From Homarus americanus (lineage: Eukaryota; Arthropoda; Malacostraca; Decapoda; Nephropidae), in NCBI RefSeq assembly GCF_018991925.1, contig NW_024737068.1:8265613-8329612 (forward strand): a stretch of 64,000 nucleotides of DNA, given 5' to 3'. The position numbers and the translations under genes were made by a program. Shown piece by piece: positions 25,847 to 38,159 of this stretch (its first letter is position 1; each line of letters begins with the position of its first letter). The notes under the pieces are model-generated. The model was not told the DNA's origin. It searched no databases and was given only the letters and a program-made list of their open reading frames with translations.

Positions 25847-26128
25847 TATACAGACTAGAGGCAGACTGAGTAAGGTATAAAAATAATAGTAAACCTCACC
25901 CATCAACTATATATGGGGGGGGAGAGAGTAGAGAGGTTCTCCCCCATGTTGTTAGCGTAGTTTATGGGGTCGTTAACAAGAGGGAATAGCATGGTTGAGG
26001 GTGGATGGTACATGTGTCAATCAAAGTGTTTATCGATGGTCCAGGAGATAAGGAGGTGACCACATGTTTACCACAAGTCAACGAGGGAGAACTGAGAGCT
26101 CGCTTTCCTTCTTATAGATGGGATCAAC

Positions 26129-26130
<2 letters not shown>
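25847..26130. other. Unique sequence before a GT tract
   Basis: A 42-codon plus frame (MVHVSIKVFIDGPG at its start, from 26,005) ends at caacag directly before the GT run. This could mimic an exon plus donor, but it is too short and unrecognised to call. Confidence 0.35.
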
Positions 26131-26177
<47 letters not shown>

Positions 26178-26190
26178 TGTGTGTGTGTTT
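26131..26190. repeat. (GT)n microsatellite
   Basis: GT tract with one gaatgt interruption. Confidence 0.97.
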
Positions 26191-26214
26191 TAATGTAATC
26201 TTAGTTTATCTACA

Positions 26215-26650
26215 ACTCGTGTAATACTCGAGTGCACAGTCTAACTAACCCCTAAAATAAGATAATCTAACCTAACCAGCCGTTTACATAACTTAATCTA
26301 AGCTAAACTGCCTCTTACAAAATCTAACAATCTAAGCTAACCTGCTATTTTCATAATCCTACTTAATCTGAGCAAATCTTTCCGTTACATAATTTAATCT
26401 CGGTTAACTTATTATTAACGTATCGTAATTTAACCTGAGGTAATTTGTACTTAACATAATCTAATTTAAAATAAGCTAATGATGTGTTAACTTAATCTAT
26501 TCTTAACCCAACTTAATCCACCTCTACCTTAACCTCAACTTATTTGCGTCTAACCTAACCTAACATACCCTTGCAAAACCTAACTTAACCTAACGTAAAC
26601 CACCACTGACACAAACTAACTTAACCTAACCTTCCACTCACACAACCTCA
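26215..26650. repeat. Degenerate CCTAA-type region
   Basis: Loosely repeated cttaatctaa, aacctaacc and acttaacctaa words: a decayed TTAGG-like repeat. No open frame of note. Confidence 0.65.
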
Positions 26651-26689
26651 GATCCGTTTTTTGACCTCGAGTTCAGGGATTCGTTTTCC

Positions 26690-26825
26690 TCTGTCTGTCT
26701 ACCTCTCTGTCTATCTGTCTTACTACTCTGTCTGGCTTACTACTCTACCTGCCTGTCTCTGTCTGTCTATTATGCCTCTCTATATATATCTTCCTGTCTG
26801 TCTGTCTGTCTAAATTCTGTCTATA
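26690..26825. repeat. TCTG/TCTA-rich tract
   Basis: Imperfect ctgtctgtcta words. Confidence 0.8.
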
Positions 26826-27151
26826 TACACCGTCTCTTACTACCCAACGCATCATCTCTGAATAAATAACTCATACCTCTGGAATTTATGGTCAAGATTC
26901 TGAACGCTTAATTCTACGGCCTTATAAAACCTTCCCTTACTAGATCTTTTAGTTATCTTAATGAGAATCAGTCGAGCCAATAGTCAACATAAACATCAAG
27001 TCTATTATATTGATGCTTAATCTTACAGTGAGGTTAATAAGCTAAGAAGATTCTGATACTATTAGATAAAGGTCAAGGAATTGCTTTCTTTTTTTTAACT
27101 AGCCGCTGAATCATAAAGATGGGTGGTTAGTTTGGGTGGGTTTTTTTTTTA
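26826..27151. other. AT-rich sequence, no gene seen
   Basis: Ends in a T10 run at 27,141-27,150, which is an A run on the minus strand. Confidence 0.6.
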
Positions 27152-27379
27152 TTAGTTTCTGCTAGAGGCTTGAGGAGGAGTGGTGATGGTTCCACTGAAG
27201 GCGTCAATTTTGCCTCTGTTGCTCTTCTCAGGAGATGTAAGAGCGACAGCGCGGATGCAACGGTAGAACGCAGCATGCAATACAAAGTAAAGGTCTAATG
27301 GCAGGTAATTCAGCGTCAAATCGATAGTAATTGGTCTATAAGTCATCACAAATGTGGAGAAATCTACCCCCAGTGGCGT
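27152..27379 (-). CDS. Possible coding relic, unrecognised
   Basis: The minus strand is open from the edge of a CA-rich stretch to a TAA stop. Residues read PLGVDFSTFVMMTYR, then PITIDLTLNYLPLDLYFVLH, AAFYRCIRAVALTSPEKSNR and GKIDAFSGTITTPPQASSRN. A hydrophobic stretch (LNYLPLDLYFVL) might be a membrane or buried segment. The stop is followed at once by a run of A on the minus strand, which would suit the 3' end of a retrocopied transcript. The plus strand is also open for about 45 codons (RRSGDGSTEGVNFASVALLR and beyond), so the coding strand is uncertain. No family is recognised. It could be a terminal exon, a transposon fragment or a chance frame. Confidence 0.3.
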   Translation of the reverse strand, partial: TPLGVDFSTFVMTYRPITIDLTLNYLPLDLYFVLHAAFYRCIRAVALTSPEKSNRGKIDAFSGTITTPPQASSRN

Positions 27380-28371
27380 GTGTGTGTCTGTGTGTTGTGT
27401 GTGTTGTATGTGTGTGTTTACCTAGAAGAGTCAAATCTTAGAGTATTTTAATTCATGCTTCACTGAAACATCACACTAGGGTCGACTATGCACGGAGGCG
27501 GCTGGTGAGTTGTTCCCAAGCGAGAAGAAATCGACCTTGAAAAAAATCCCTTGTGTGTGAGGGATGCAAAATGAAAAAAAAAAACACTTAAGAAAAATCC
27601 ACTTATTTTGTTTCGAAAGGTGTTTTATCATCACAGGTGTAACTTTTATATAGTCAAGAGAATCATAGTTTGTTTATAATTATTTTCTGATTGACTCAAA
27701 GTAATTATCAATGGACTTATTAAACTACCCCGTTAAAGGAAAAGTAATTCTTGAGGTGATTTCTGCCAAGGATTCGTTTACCTAACATAATACCTTTCAG
27801 TATATAATCTATTTCTTAGCCCACAATTCACAGGTAAACGAATAAACGTAAATAAATATAGAGGTATACAAATATCACTTTATCTTTTCATTTCTTTAAT
27901 TAGTTATATATTTTTATATGTTATATTCTTGACTCTGAGCTGAATATTGTATTTTCTCGTTTATAACAACACTGACGATGAAGAGAAGATAACGAGGAAA
28001 GTGTGCAATAATTAATGATGATTGTCATCGCTCCTTAGATCTCTTATTAATTGTATCCCTGGAGTACAATAATATAAATCCTCCGGTGCGATATTATAGC
28101 ACTCAAGCAACAGGTTCTCTGACACACAAAGCTTATTCCGGGTATAGGACTGACAGAAAAATTTAGACCTGAAAGCATAATGTACTTAACGCCATCACAC
28201 ACAGGTGCAGGTGTGTTACTGGAAATTCTAACAACAGATCAGTCGAGTGTGAAGGAGTAAACAGATGTTTACACGTCGGATCCTGATAGTTTCTCACCTG
28301 TCGTGTACACATTGTTAACACGCTTCTAACTGTAGCCATTCTTCCTCTCCCAAGACAAGAACAAGAACCCC
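27380..28371. other. AT-rich sequence, no gene seen
   Basis: Unique sequence; no splice-bounded open frame stands out. Confidence 0.6.
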
Positions 28372-28800
28372 TCTAGTTTTGAGAGCTATCGGCCCCTAGT
28401 AATTTCTCCAGCCAATAAAAAGTGAAGAGAGAGATGAGACAAATGTTGTTGTCAGACCTCTTCACCGAGGCGTCCCCTTACCAAAGGCCAAAGACATTTG
28501 AAGGAGGAAGTCTTGAAGTTATGGTGGATGGAAGACAAGAAAAGCACTCTGGCAGGAAGTTCCCGAGAATAAATAAGTTACGGTAGGTAGAGTCTCAGCG
28601 AGAGGGAATTTCATTAAAAAGAGGAATCGATTCTCCAGATGCCCTCGTGAGCTGATGGAGGGACGTGGTGGCGGCGCTCTTGTCTCCTCACTGTCTAGTA
28701 TCTTGGAATTCATAGTGAAAGATAGATTACAGGAATCATTTTCACACAACAGACTACCAGTACGCCATCAGGCAAGATCAAAGCACTGAAGTGTACACGA
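28372..28800 (+). mobile_element. Decayed non-LTR reverse-transcriptase fragment
   Basis: Two blocks look like the start of a LINE reverse-transcriptase domain. At 28,381-28,410 the plus strand reads ESYRPLVISP, matching the conserved 'NYRPI' opening motif. At 28,685-28,795, in another frame, it reads SSLSSILEFIVKDRLQESFS, then HNRLPVRHQ, which matches the 'SK.lE.ii..RL...l...nll...Q.GF' block that follows. The sequence between does not align clearly, and stops interrupt it. It could be two fragments of one element with internal rearrangement. No catalytic YADD-type motif is present. Confidence 0.6.
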
Positions 28801-29106
28801 ACGCTAAAGAATAATATTGTGGTTTACGAGAAGCTCAGCAGTATCTACTTACATTTCTTAAACGCTATGAAGGCTTTTAGAAGAGAAAATTACTGGTGAT
28901 TATTTGTCGAGGCTAGAGAAAAAATAATATCTTTATTCTGGTACATCCAGTAAAATTTTGGAGTCGATAACGTTTGTACCACACATGTTTAACGTTTCAA
29001 GTGAGATTCCTCAAGTTGGATTTCTGTCACCTTACCCGTTTGATTCCAGTATGAAACAGAGAACACTATGACTGCTGTATAGCACATATAACTAATAATA
29101 AATTAA
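28801..29106. other. AT-rich sequence, no gene seen
   Basis: No further reverse-transcriptase motifs were found here. Confidence 0.5.
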
Positions 29107-29300
29107 CCCTCTGAGTACGATAACACCACATGAGTAAGATGACATCCCTTGAGTACGAGAACTTAATCCCTTGCGTACAATAACATTCCCTGAGTTCAAT
29201 GCCATCCTTGAATACAATGACTTAACCCATTATGTGCGATGAATTCCCTCGAGCACGATGATGATTTAACCCCCGGAGGACGATGGTATCCCTTATGTAC
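29107..29300. repeat. Degenerate ttgagtacgatgac family, array 1
   Basis: About seven diverged copies of a unit like cccttgagtacgatgactta, spaced about 25-30 bases. The same family recurs at 37,013-37,345. Confidence 0.7.
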
Positions 29301-30118
29301 CAAAACTTAAATCCTCTGGTGTAATATTATAGCACTCAAGAAACTGGTCCTGGTTTCAAAAGGTTTAACCATCGACCTCAAAAGGTTTAAACTATACTTT
29401 GATGCTGATGGCCCTCACTGTTAATACTCTACAGCAGCTGGTTGATAAGTTTACACCGCTTCAGGTTAAACATGATATTATCTCAAGCACATGTCGGCCA
29501 AATGGTTTATTCCACCCTATAAAAAAAAATCACAGGTTAATTACTAATCTGGTAACATTGGCGACTTCACTCACTCGACTCCATAGAGAATATCCACCGA
29601 TCTGGGTCAGTTTATACACAGTGACGCAAAACATGATTGTGATGTAAACAAAAAATTTACAAATCTCGGTATTACAAGCACTTTATTGGTCAAGGAAGTC
29701 ACTCACTGTAACGAAAACATCATGTAATATGTATTCTTTGTAATGTAGACGACAAACTATAATTTATGTATTTTCTGTAATCTATTGATGTCAAATAATA
29801 TTTATATTTAATATCGTAGACTTTAAACTATATTTACCTTCCGTAACGTAGACATGAAACTGCATTTTGTCTATGTAGAGAAGAAATCAAACTGTATTTT
29901 AATCTCTCTAAGGTAGACATCAAAACTGTATTTTCTGCCAAGCTGCTGTTGCTCGCTGTGCTGTTATACGCTGTGGTCAAATTACCGTGTGGCGCTTTTA
30001 GATAAACACGGATGATTACAATACTCTAGCGGGCAGTAAATGTTCCCGGGGGGGCAAAGGTCTACGATAACCTCCACTGTCAACATTGTAGAATATTTGG
30101 GTGTACTTCAGAGACCTG
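29301..30118. other. Unique sequence, no gene seen
   Basis: The 82-codon plus frame at 29,399-29,647 is unrecognised. From 29,740 to 29,935, 'gtagacatcaaactgtatttt'-like phrases recur loosely. Around 29,940-30,060 the sequence is base-balanced. Confidence 0.5.
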
Positions 30119-30342
30119 CATGTACTAAAGGTTCACTCAATATACTTCAGAAACACTCAGTGTACTAAAGACTCACTCAATGTACTAAGACTCACTCAAT
30201 GTACTAAGACTCACTCAATGTACTAAAGACTCACTCAATGTACTAAAGACTCACTCAATGTACTAAAGACTCACTCAATGTACTAAAGACTCACTCAATG
30301 TACTAAAGACTCACTCAATGTACTAAAGACTCACTCAATGTA
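30119..30342. repeat. 20-bp minisatellite tgtactaaagactcactcaa
   Basis: About eleven copies. The central and right copies are perfect and the left copies are diverged. Confidence 0.97.
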
Positions 30343-30492
30343 CAGTTTAACAAAGGCTGAAGCTCCTACCTGTATCATGACAGTAACACAGGTAAGGTTA
30401 GTAACACTCTCTCGCTCACTGCAGGTAATGGAGAGTGGCGGACCAGGAGGTAAGTATCTGTAATGACTGTCTGTTGATGTGTCAGTCTCTTG

Positions 30493-30531
<39 letters not shown>

Positions 30532-30612
30532 ATGCCAACTATAAGGAGAGTCACTTATAATGCAGCTGTTGTTATGGTTTAAAAAATATGTTATATTAAA
30601 CAATATTACTAT
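30343..30612. other. Unique sequence with (GT)n
   Basis: (GT)n lies at 30,497-30,530. No gene seen. Confidence 0.7.
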
Positions 30613-30830
<218 letters not shown>

Positions 30831-31877
30831 ACCTTGTATTATTTTTATTCTTATTTTACGTTGATATTATCGCGTATAACACGAGTAACGCTAAATATTT
30901 TCTCTATATAATGTGGCCCATGAAACTGGATTCTTCTTCCGCCTGTTTTGTAATCAAGCACATTACTGTATACATTTTGACACAGTTTGTATATACCACG
31001 TCTCTGTACACCACCACACAGCTCCTTTGTACTTCTTTACATAGAGCTTGTACTACCACGTCTTTGTACATCATCACACACCGTTTCTCACACGGTTGCT
31101 GCTGTACTTACTGTACCACGAACGAAATCCGGATGGCAGGGGAGGAAGTGGTACAAAAACACGGGTCTTGAATCCAGACAGGTTTGATTACCGGTGTGAG
31201 CCTTACTTGGTATATTGTCTGACTGTGGTCATTACACACGCACACCGGACGTCACCCGTCGCTTAATCTGCCGCCCGCTTCTAAAAACGCAACACCCCCC
31301 CCACCCGACTTTACCCACGGAGCCGTCGGCGTATCGTAAATCATCGTTCTCCTGCTTGTAATTTGTAAATAACAGGAGGTAAGTGGTTTACGTTCGCCCT
31401 TACCACCACAAAGACTCGACGTTGATAGCTGCCTGTGTTTTGGTACGTAATTCTTGGCACTTGTAGTCAAAAAATCCCTCGGGAAATGGTTGGGGAGGAG
31501 GGGGAGTTCAAGACACAAAACGGTACTCTCACCACTAAGTATATTCAGGAATTCATTGTAGGTTTATGTACGCGGGAAATTGTGGTGTTTTATCAGACCG
31601 AAACTGAAAAGTGTTAAGTATCTGTTGCTCTCTCTGCTATACCCCTCTCCTGTACTGCCTCTAACAATGTGAATCTTCATTATTCCTCATTTCCTATAAT
31701 TTCGATATTTCCTTCACACCAATTTTATTTCTTCCCTCTTATTATCGTTTTTATCCCAGTATTTCTCCTTCAATTTTATACAGTATTTGCATTATATAGA
31801 ATGTATTATTTTACATTGTATTAATCACTGTATCGATATTTTTTTTTACATTGTGTGTTGATATTAAGTAAGAGAAA

Positions 31878-31879
<2 letters not shown>
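30831..31879. other. Unique sequence, partly base-balanced, no gene seen
   Basis: Two diverged copies of a roughly 57-bp phrase containing ccacgtct.tgtac lie at about 30,980-31,090. 31,100-31,440 is base-balanced and includes a donor-like caggaggtaagt at 31,373-31,384, but the frames before it contain stops. Confidence 0.45.
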
Positions 31880-31954
<75 letters not shown>

Positions 31955-31956
31955 CC
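31880..31956. repeat. (ATT)n microsatellite
   Basis: About 25 ATT units. Confidence 0.98.
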
Positions 31957-32215
31957 AGCGAAATATTTAAGCACAGTAATGTAATCTCACTCTCCTGTTA
32001 AGTGTACTAATACTAATGTCATAAATACTGAGTACATCAGGTTCAATAAAGGTCAAATACTATACACGTAATAATAAACTGAAGAATATAGTCGTTGTGA
32101 TTTTTACTTTAGAATATTTCATCAATATTTTTTTTTCAGTATAGATTGAATTATCGAGTCTTGCTTTAGTATAAAACTATAATTGGGTTTAGAGTTTTAT
32201 TTATTTAGCTAGTTA

Positions 32216-32312
32216 ATCTATCTATTTATCTATCTATCTGTCTGTCTGTCTGTGTGTCTGTCTGTTTATCTGTCTATCAGTCTATCTGTCTGTCTGTCTG
32301 TCTGTCTCTCTC
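32216..32312. repeat. TCTA/TCTG tetranucleotide tract
   Basis: tctatctatctgtctg-type mixed tetranucleotides. Confidence 0.93.
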
Positions 32313-32800
32313 GGGCTCGTGGTTCTGTCAGGACTACAATACTAACCCGACAACATTTTCTAAATTACTAACATCTCTTCCCTTTCTTGACAAGTGTGTT
32401 TAATCAGCCCCAAATTTCCTTTCCCTCCCTGACATGACTGATAGATGTACTGTATAACCTAACACCTATATCCATGACGCACATGGCAACAAAACCAAAT
32501 TGGAAACGTTAACAAAAGAACGCTTGTCAGACTTGTCATGCACTGAAGCTTAACAGTAGCCGTTGACTGAAGTCGTGGGAAAGATGAGATTCCCACGAGT
32601 GTTAAAATCTGTCGTGCATGATCTAACTACACCTTATCATGCTAATAAAATTGTATGGCTTACGATTGATATATTCTCTATTTAATCATTTGCACTATTT
32701 TTTTGTTGGGGGGGGGGAGGCAATGATACGTGTGGAGATGGTAAGATGTTTTTTGCTCTTGGATAATATACATGCATGGTCTCTCGGATCTGGTTAGGGT

Positions 32801-32803
<3 letters not shown>
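32313..32803. other. Unique sequence, no gene seen
   Basis: A poly-G run (32,709-32,717) is present. No coding signal. Confidence 0.6.

Positions 32804-32858
<55 letters not shown>
32804..32858. repeat. (GT)n microsatellite
   Basis: About 26 GT units. Confidence 0.97.
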
Positions 32859-33963
32859 CTGTCTATGTGTCTGTCTGTCCTAAAAATTCTACGTTGAAAT
32901 TGTTTTTGTAACGCACACAATGACACACACTCAGATACATGCATAATTACACATACATATATACATACAGTACATGTATATGCTACTCACTCTTACATTA
33001 CACACTCACACACATATGCACAAATACACACAAATACGTACATACAGTCACCCAAATGAGTACTATATAAAATTCGAGTTTTTGTTATAACATCTTAATA
33101 TATATTTTGTCAACAATTAGTACATGAAGATGATCCGTATAAAATTAGGTTAAGTAAATGAAACTGTCTTGACGATACGAACATGTTCAGTCACTCCAAA
33201 AATTACCTGTAAAAAATTGTGTCGAGAAATGATAAAACAACGGACGAAGGATTTTGACAACCCTACCGAGACAACAGGAGTCACAGTGTTCATTCTGACA
33301 TTCATCGATCACCCCAAGTACAGATAGTTTTTTTTTTTTTGAGGGTACAGTAACGTATGTAATAAAAGGAGCGTTAGGATCGTGAAAACTTTGTCTCTCT
33401 GAATGAAAATAAACATGTTATCTATCTCAAATTGTAGTACTGTTTATCATCATATTTCTTAGTCTTCCTTGGGTATAACAGCCAAATATTAACATACGCC
33501 GGGATTCTTACGAGTATAACGTCATTTTGTGAGTACATCGAACTTGATATACCACGGTCTGAAAAGTATAATATCCAGCTGGGAGTATATCCGAAAGTAT
33601 AACACCAGTATATTGACTCCTAGAAGCATACAACAAGACCAAACCAAACATTAATAAAACTCCAAACTTCGTGTAACTTGAAAATTTAGATCTAAAATTT
33701 ATATCCTGGTTCTCATTATCGATCATGTCAGGTTGTCTCTGGGTGATCTGGTGTTCTCCTGTACCATCACTGAACCTATGATGGATGGGCCCCTCAGGAG
33801 AGCTCAATGAACACCGCGTAATCATATAAAATAGAACTTATCCATTTTCAATCTATCAATTAATTAACTTAAACACTCTTGAATAGACACCAGATAAGGG
33901 GGCATACAGAGCTCAATGTTTATATTTATCCACAGCGTGTAATATAAACCGACTGTAAAAAAG

Positions 33964-33964
<1 letters not shown>
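32859..33964. other. AT-rich sequence, no supported gene
   Basis: A minus frame of 105 codons (33,508-33,825) includes one hydrophobic stretch (FGVLLMFGLVLLY) that could be a membrane segment, but its length is within chance for this composition and no family is recognised. Confidence 0.45.

Positions 33965-34059
<95 letters not shown>
33965..34059. repeat. (TA)n microsatellite
   Basis: About 47 TA units, a self-complementary tract. Confidence 0.99.
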
Positions 34060-34061
<2 letters not shown>

Positions 34062-35499
34062 TGCATGGTAAATATAGAGTAAGCTTCCGGTTAGATCTGG
34101 GGGAGATAAGCTCACACGAAGCTTAATAGGGTCACACTCATTTAGAACTGACACCCAACACTGATGTAGGAAAATATACTAAATTTGTTACCGATATAAT
34201 GACGGAATAGTTAGATATTTTGTGAATGAAGAGATGTAGGTAAAATATATCGTAAATGGCTCATAAATTATCATACTTAATATTACATGATACTTCAGCC
34301 ATATTAGACTAAGCTTTTGTGATAAATAATAGGACATGGAAAGCATATTAGGTAAAACATTTATTCACGTATACTTAAAATAGACAGGGATCAAATAAAA
34401 GTAATATGTGAGACGGAAAATTATTCATGATGTACAATTTATTCAGGTAACTTAACTCATACTAAACTAGACAGCAATTATATATAGATAAATATAATAA
34501 CAAAGAAGAGCAATCACGATGTATAATTTATCCATCTACTTTAATAAATTCTAAACTCAACAGCAACACAAAAACAAAACGTAAATAAACAGGAAGATAA
34601 AATTAACAAGCACTAATTGTATCTAAAGATCTACAACAGGTAAGTTACTTTAAGCACCCTTCACTAAGACTCAAATCCTATACACTAACCACTGAAAAAT
34701 GTATAAAAGATAGCATCTCATTATAACATCCACTCACATTAAAATTATAACGTGGTACTCAAAGCAACAAATTTCAAGGTAATAAGAACAGAGAAGAAGG
34801 TTTACTGAGAGGGAGGGGGTCGATCTGAACACACACACGTTATGCTAATGTTGAAGATGATAATTATCGTATCTAAAATTATGCCTTCCAGACTGGGGCG
34901 GATGGGGGTGTTATCTGTAAACTCTAGGTGCTGTATTCTGGTGTTTTCAGCTTCTTGTTGTTAACTGAAGGGGTCTATTATAGTGAGTGAGAATGACTGA
35001 ATGGTAACGAAGGAAGAGTGAGCGTGGGTGGGAGTGTGTCTCTGTGTCTATGCTCCCAGCCACCCTGAATCACAACGGGGAAAAGACGACGACGAAGAAG
35101 AAGCCAGAAAGAGTATTATTACAATCATATTAATAACTATCATAATTATTTAACAACTAACATCCACCCACTTTAAGTACAACCACAACCTTATATGTTT
35201 GACCTTATTAATGCTACTCATTTAATATACTCTGTGACTTGCACCATTACTATCCTTTACCGATTAGATAAACCACAATTAATTAGTTTTTTTTTAACTT
35301 AATATAACTTATGATTAATGAAACCAATGCCTCGTACTTAATATCTTTCACTAATTATGAAACCTATAATCATTATATTTTTTTCTTTTCCATCTAATTT
35401 ACTAATAGATTAATAAAAGCTGTTAGTAGCTGGCTATTAATATCCTTCACTGAACATTTAAGCCCCAATTTACTTTTCCCAGCGTCCAGGTAATGCTGT
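34060..35499. other. AT-rich sequence with an old tandem repeat
   Basis: Around 34,345-34,570, phrases such as gatgtacaatttattcaggta and gatgtataatttatccatcta recur about 90 bases apart with 'ctaaactagacagcaa'-like followers. No gene seen. Confidence 0.5.
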
Positions 35500-35990
35500 G
35501 GGTGGGTGGGTGGGTGGGTGGGTGGGTGCGTATGTGCGTGGGATAGACATTACTAATATTCGATATAAATATTTTGAAACTATAATAAAAATGCCTCATA
35601 ACCTGAATACCCAAATGTCCTTATTTTAAAATTTCCGTCAAAGCCAAAATTAAGAAAACGTTCAAGTGGACCATTTTAAACTAACCTACACTATACATTT
35701 TCGTCTCAAATTATACCGAAGTTATACTGTATTAGGGAGTATACTTTAATCTTACTCTAAACACTAACTTAAGGACCAAGATTGGGAGATTAGATCTTTG
35801 TTAATCCTGATTGGGCTTAAGCGACTGGATTAAACTAAAAACATTGAGATCAGGTTTTATTCTTCAAGTTCAAGTTTCTGGACATTGTGATTCTAGTTGA
35901 CGGGAGGTAGTGTCCTCTGCCTGTCTGTCTGTCTGTCTCCATCTCACTGTCTGTTTCTCCAACCATCCATCCATCTATCCATCCATCTTG
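35500..35990. repeat. (GGGT)n and CTGT/CATC short tracts
   Basis: (GGGT)n lies at 35,500-35,527, and a ctgtctgtctg plus ccatccat pair at 35,918-35,988, with unique AT-rich sequence between. Confidence 0.8.
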
Positions 35991-36216
35991 CCTCTCAATT
36001 TCACCACCATCATAACCAAAGTACCAACAACTCCTGAATAACACAACCGCTCGCTACCCACTCGGAGATTAGATTAACCCTGGATGCTGCGGGCGAGGGA
36101 GGATGTCGGGGACTCTCCTAACTAGTCCCTGTAGAAGAGATCGAAGATGAAGACTTTAATTAGTTAGATAAGAATATATATAAAAAAATATTCCTGACAG
36201 TTGGTAGTAAGGCTTT

Positions 36217-36220
<4 letters not shown>

Positions 36221-36266
<46 letters not shown>
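36221..36266. repeat. (GA)n microsatellite
   Basis: About 22 GA units. Confidence 0.97.
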
Positions 36267-36267
<1 letters not shown>

Positions 36268-36359
36268 AAATATATAATGATACACTGATATTATTTTCAC
36301 ACGTTGAGATATAAGAAAGATAATATGCAGAGTGTTGAACTGATGTGTCTATCTACATC

Positions 36360-36425
36360 ACGCACACGCACACACACACACGCACACGCACACGCACACG
36401 CACACGCACACACACACACACACAC
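36360..36425. repeat. CACACG/(CA)n microsatellite
   Basis: cgcacacgcacac variants followed by pure CA. Confidence 0.95.
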
Positions 36426-36588
36426 TTGAAAAAGAGAAAAATATTGATTTTCCTCACCAGTAATATTAGTAGAAGCCAAGCAACTGTCACAGATAACAGA
36501 TGTTTACATAAAAAGAAAAAAAACAGAAAATCGCTTCGTTCTCTTGTATTACTTACATAATAGGGAATAAATCTCCATCAAATATTTT

Positions 36589-36712
36589 CCCATTTCATAA
36601 AATCATAAACCGTTTGTTCTGTTTACTTATTTCGTGTTAAAAGATTTATTCCCATTTCATAAAATCATAAACCGTTTGTTCTGTTTACTTATTTCGTGTT
36701 AAAAGATTTATT
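36589..36712. repeat. Perfect 62-bp tandem duplication
   Basis: 36,589-36,650 is repeated without visible change at 36,651-36,712 (starts cccatttcataaaatcataa). It lies directly before the long TA tract. Confidence 0.95.
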
Positions 36713-36720
36713 CATTTTAT

Positions 36721-36866
<146 letters not shown>

Positions 36867-37012
36867 TGTATAAGAAATAAATTAGATTTTTTTTTACAAT
36901 CTTTCTGCAAATCATTTAATTGTGAAGGTTGAAAAATAAATTCTTTTCTTTTCACTTGTTCAATCATTTTCCTCGAGATGTGAAAGTGATATTAATAATC
37001 TTCACAGTATGA

Positions 37013-37345
37013 TGGTTTAACCCCTTGAGTACGATGACTTAGTTCCTTGAGTACGATGACTTTAACCCCTTAAGTAAAATGACTCAGGCGCAATATCATC
37101 GTACTCAATGGCATAGTGTAATCGTGTTAAAAGGGTTAAGTTATATATCATACTCCAAGGATTATATCATCTTACTCGAATATTACAATGGTACTCAAGG
37201 GATTAAGTCATCGTACTCTAAAAAAAATAGTCATTGTAATTCAAGATTTAAAACATCGTACCTAAAATGTTAAATAATCGTACTCATACGGTTAAATCAT
37301 CATACTCTATATACCAAACAGTACTCAAGGGGGTTAAAATCTTAC
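37013..37345. repeat. Degenerate gagtacgatgac family, array 2, with an inversion
   Basis: The left part repeats ccccttgagtacgatgac. From about 37,095 onward the copies read on the other strand (atcatcgtactcaa, gtcatcgtactc). It is the same family as 29,107-29,300. Confidence 0.75.
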
Positions 37346-37619
37346 TGAACGGGTTAAAAAAATGTACTCACGAACAAATATACTGTTTCACCCACAAAAT
37401 TGTCATAATATTTCGAAATGATTTGAAATGTGGACCTACAAAGAGATATGGATGATAAGAGCTCCTTTGTGATGCTCTATAAGACAAAGTTGAGGCTCAC
37501 GAACATACTATAGATGTATATTTCAACTTAATGTTATATTATTGCCTTTTGCTGTCTCTTCTTTCTTTATCTATTTCATTTCTCTTCTTTCTTTGAGTTC
37601 ATTGCATCCTTTTTTATCC
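37346..37619. other. Unique sequence up to the gap
   Basis: AT-rich; no gene seen. Confidence 0.6.
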
Positions 37620-37718
37620 NNNNNNNNNNNNNNNNNNNNNNNNNNNNNNNNNNNNNNNNNNNNNNNNNNNNNNNNNNNNNNNNNNNNNNNNNNNNNNNNN
37701 NNNNNNNNNNNNNNNNNN
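37620..37718. other. Assembly gap (99 Ns)
   Basis: The gap abuts a minisatellite on its right. Open frames that cross it are meaningless. Confidence 1.
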
Positions 37719-37915
37719 GAAAGGTGTGTGAGAGAGGTGGAGGTGAGAAAGGTGTGAGAGTGGTGGAGGTGAGAAAGGTGTGTGAGTGGTGGAGGTGAGA
37801 AAGGTGTGTGTGAGAGGTGGAGGTGAGAAAGGTGTGTGAGTGGTGGAGGTGAGAAAGGTGTGTGAGAGGTGGAGGTGAGAAAGGTGTGTGTGAGAGGTGG
37901 AGGTGAGAAAGGTGA
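37719..37915. repeat. About 25-bp minisatellite, gagaggtggaggtgagaaag
   Basis: About eight copies of a unit containing gagaaaggtgtgtgagaggt, with gagt/gaga and length variants. It begins at the gap edge, so its true length is unknown. Confidence 0.95.
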
Positions 37916-37982
37916 AGATAATGAATACTTAGGGAATCCTTTTGTATACCTGTGTTATTCACTCTCTCTACCTGGCTGATTT

Positions 37983-37985
<3 letters not shown>

Positions 37986-38028
<43 letters not shown>
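37986..38028. repeat. (TC)n microsatellite
   Basis: About 20 TC units. Confidence 0.97.
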
Positions 38029-38159
38029 GAGTTAAAATTTACCATACACTGCACCTCCTCATAATCAGTATCTAGCAGTTTTTATTTAATTACGTCTATA
38101 TTTTTTATTTGATCATTAATGGGAAACTTAGTCGCTGTTATTGTCTATTATACAGACTA

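Noticed and set aside
26005..26130. 42-codon exon-like frame ending at a GT tract
   Set aside because: Open length is ordinary, and the donor-like site is simply the first GT of the microsatellite.
31130..31190. tRNA-like plus-strand segment (ggtttgattacc)
   Set aside because: The B-box resemblance is weak, there is no valid A box at the right distance, and no stems form.
33508..33825. 105-codon minus frame with one possible membrane segment
   Set aside because: At this AT content several frames of this length are expected by chance in 64 kb. No homologue recognised and no coding bias.
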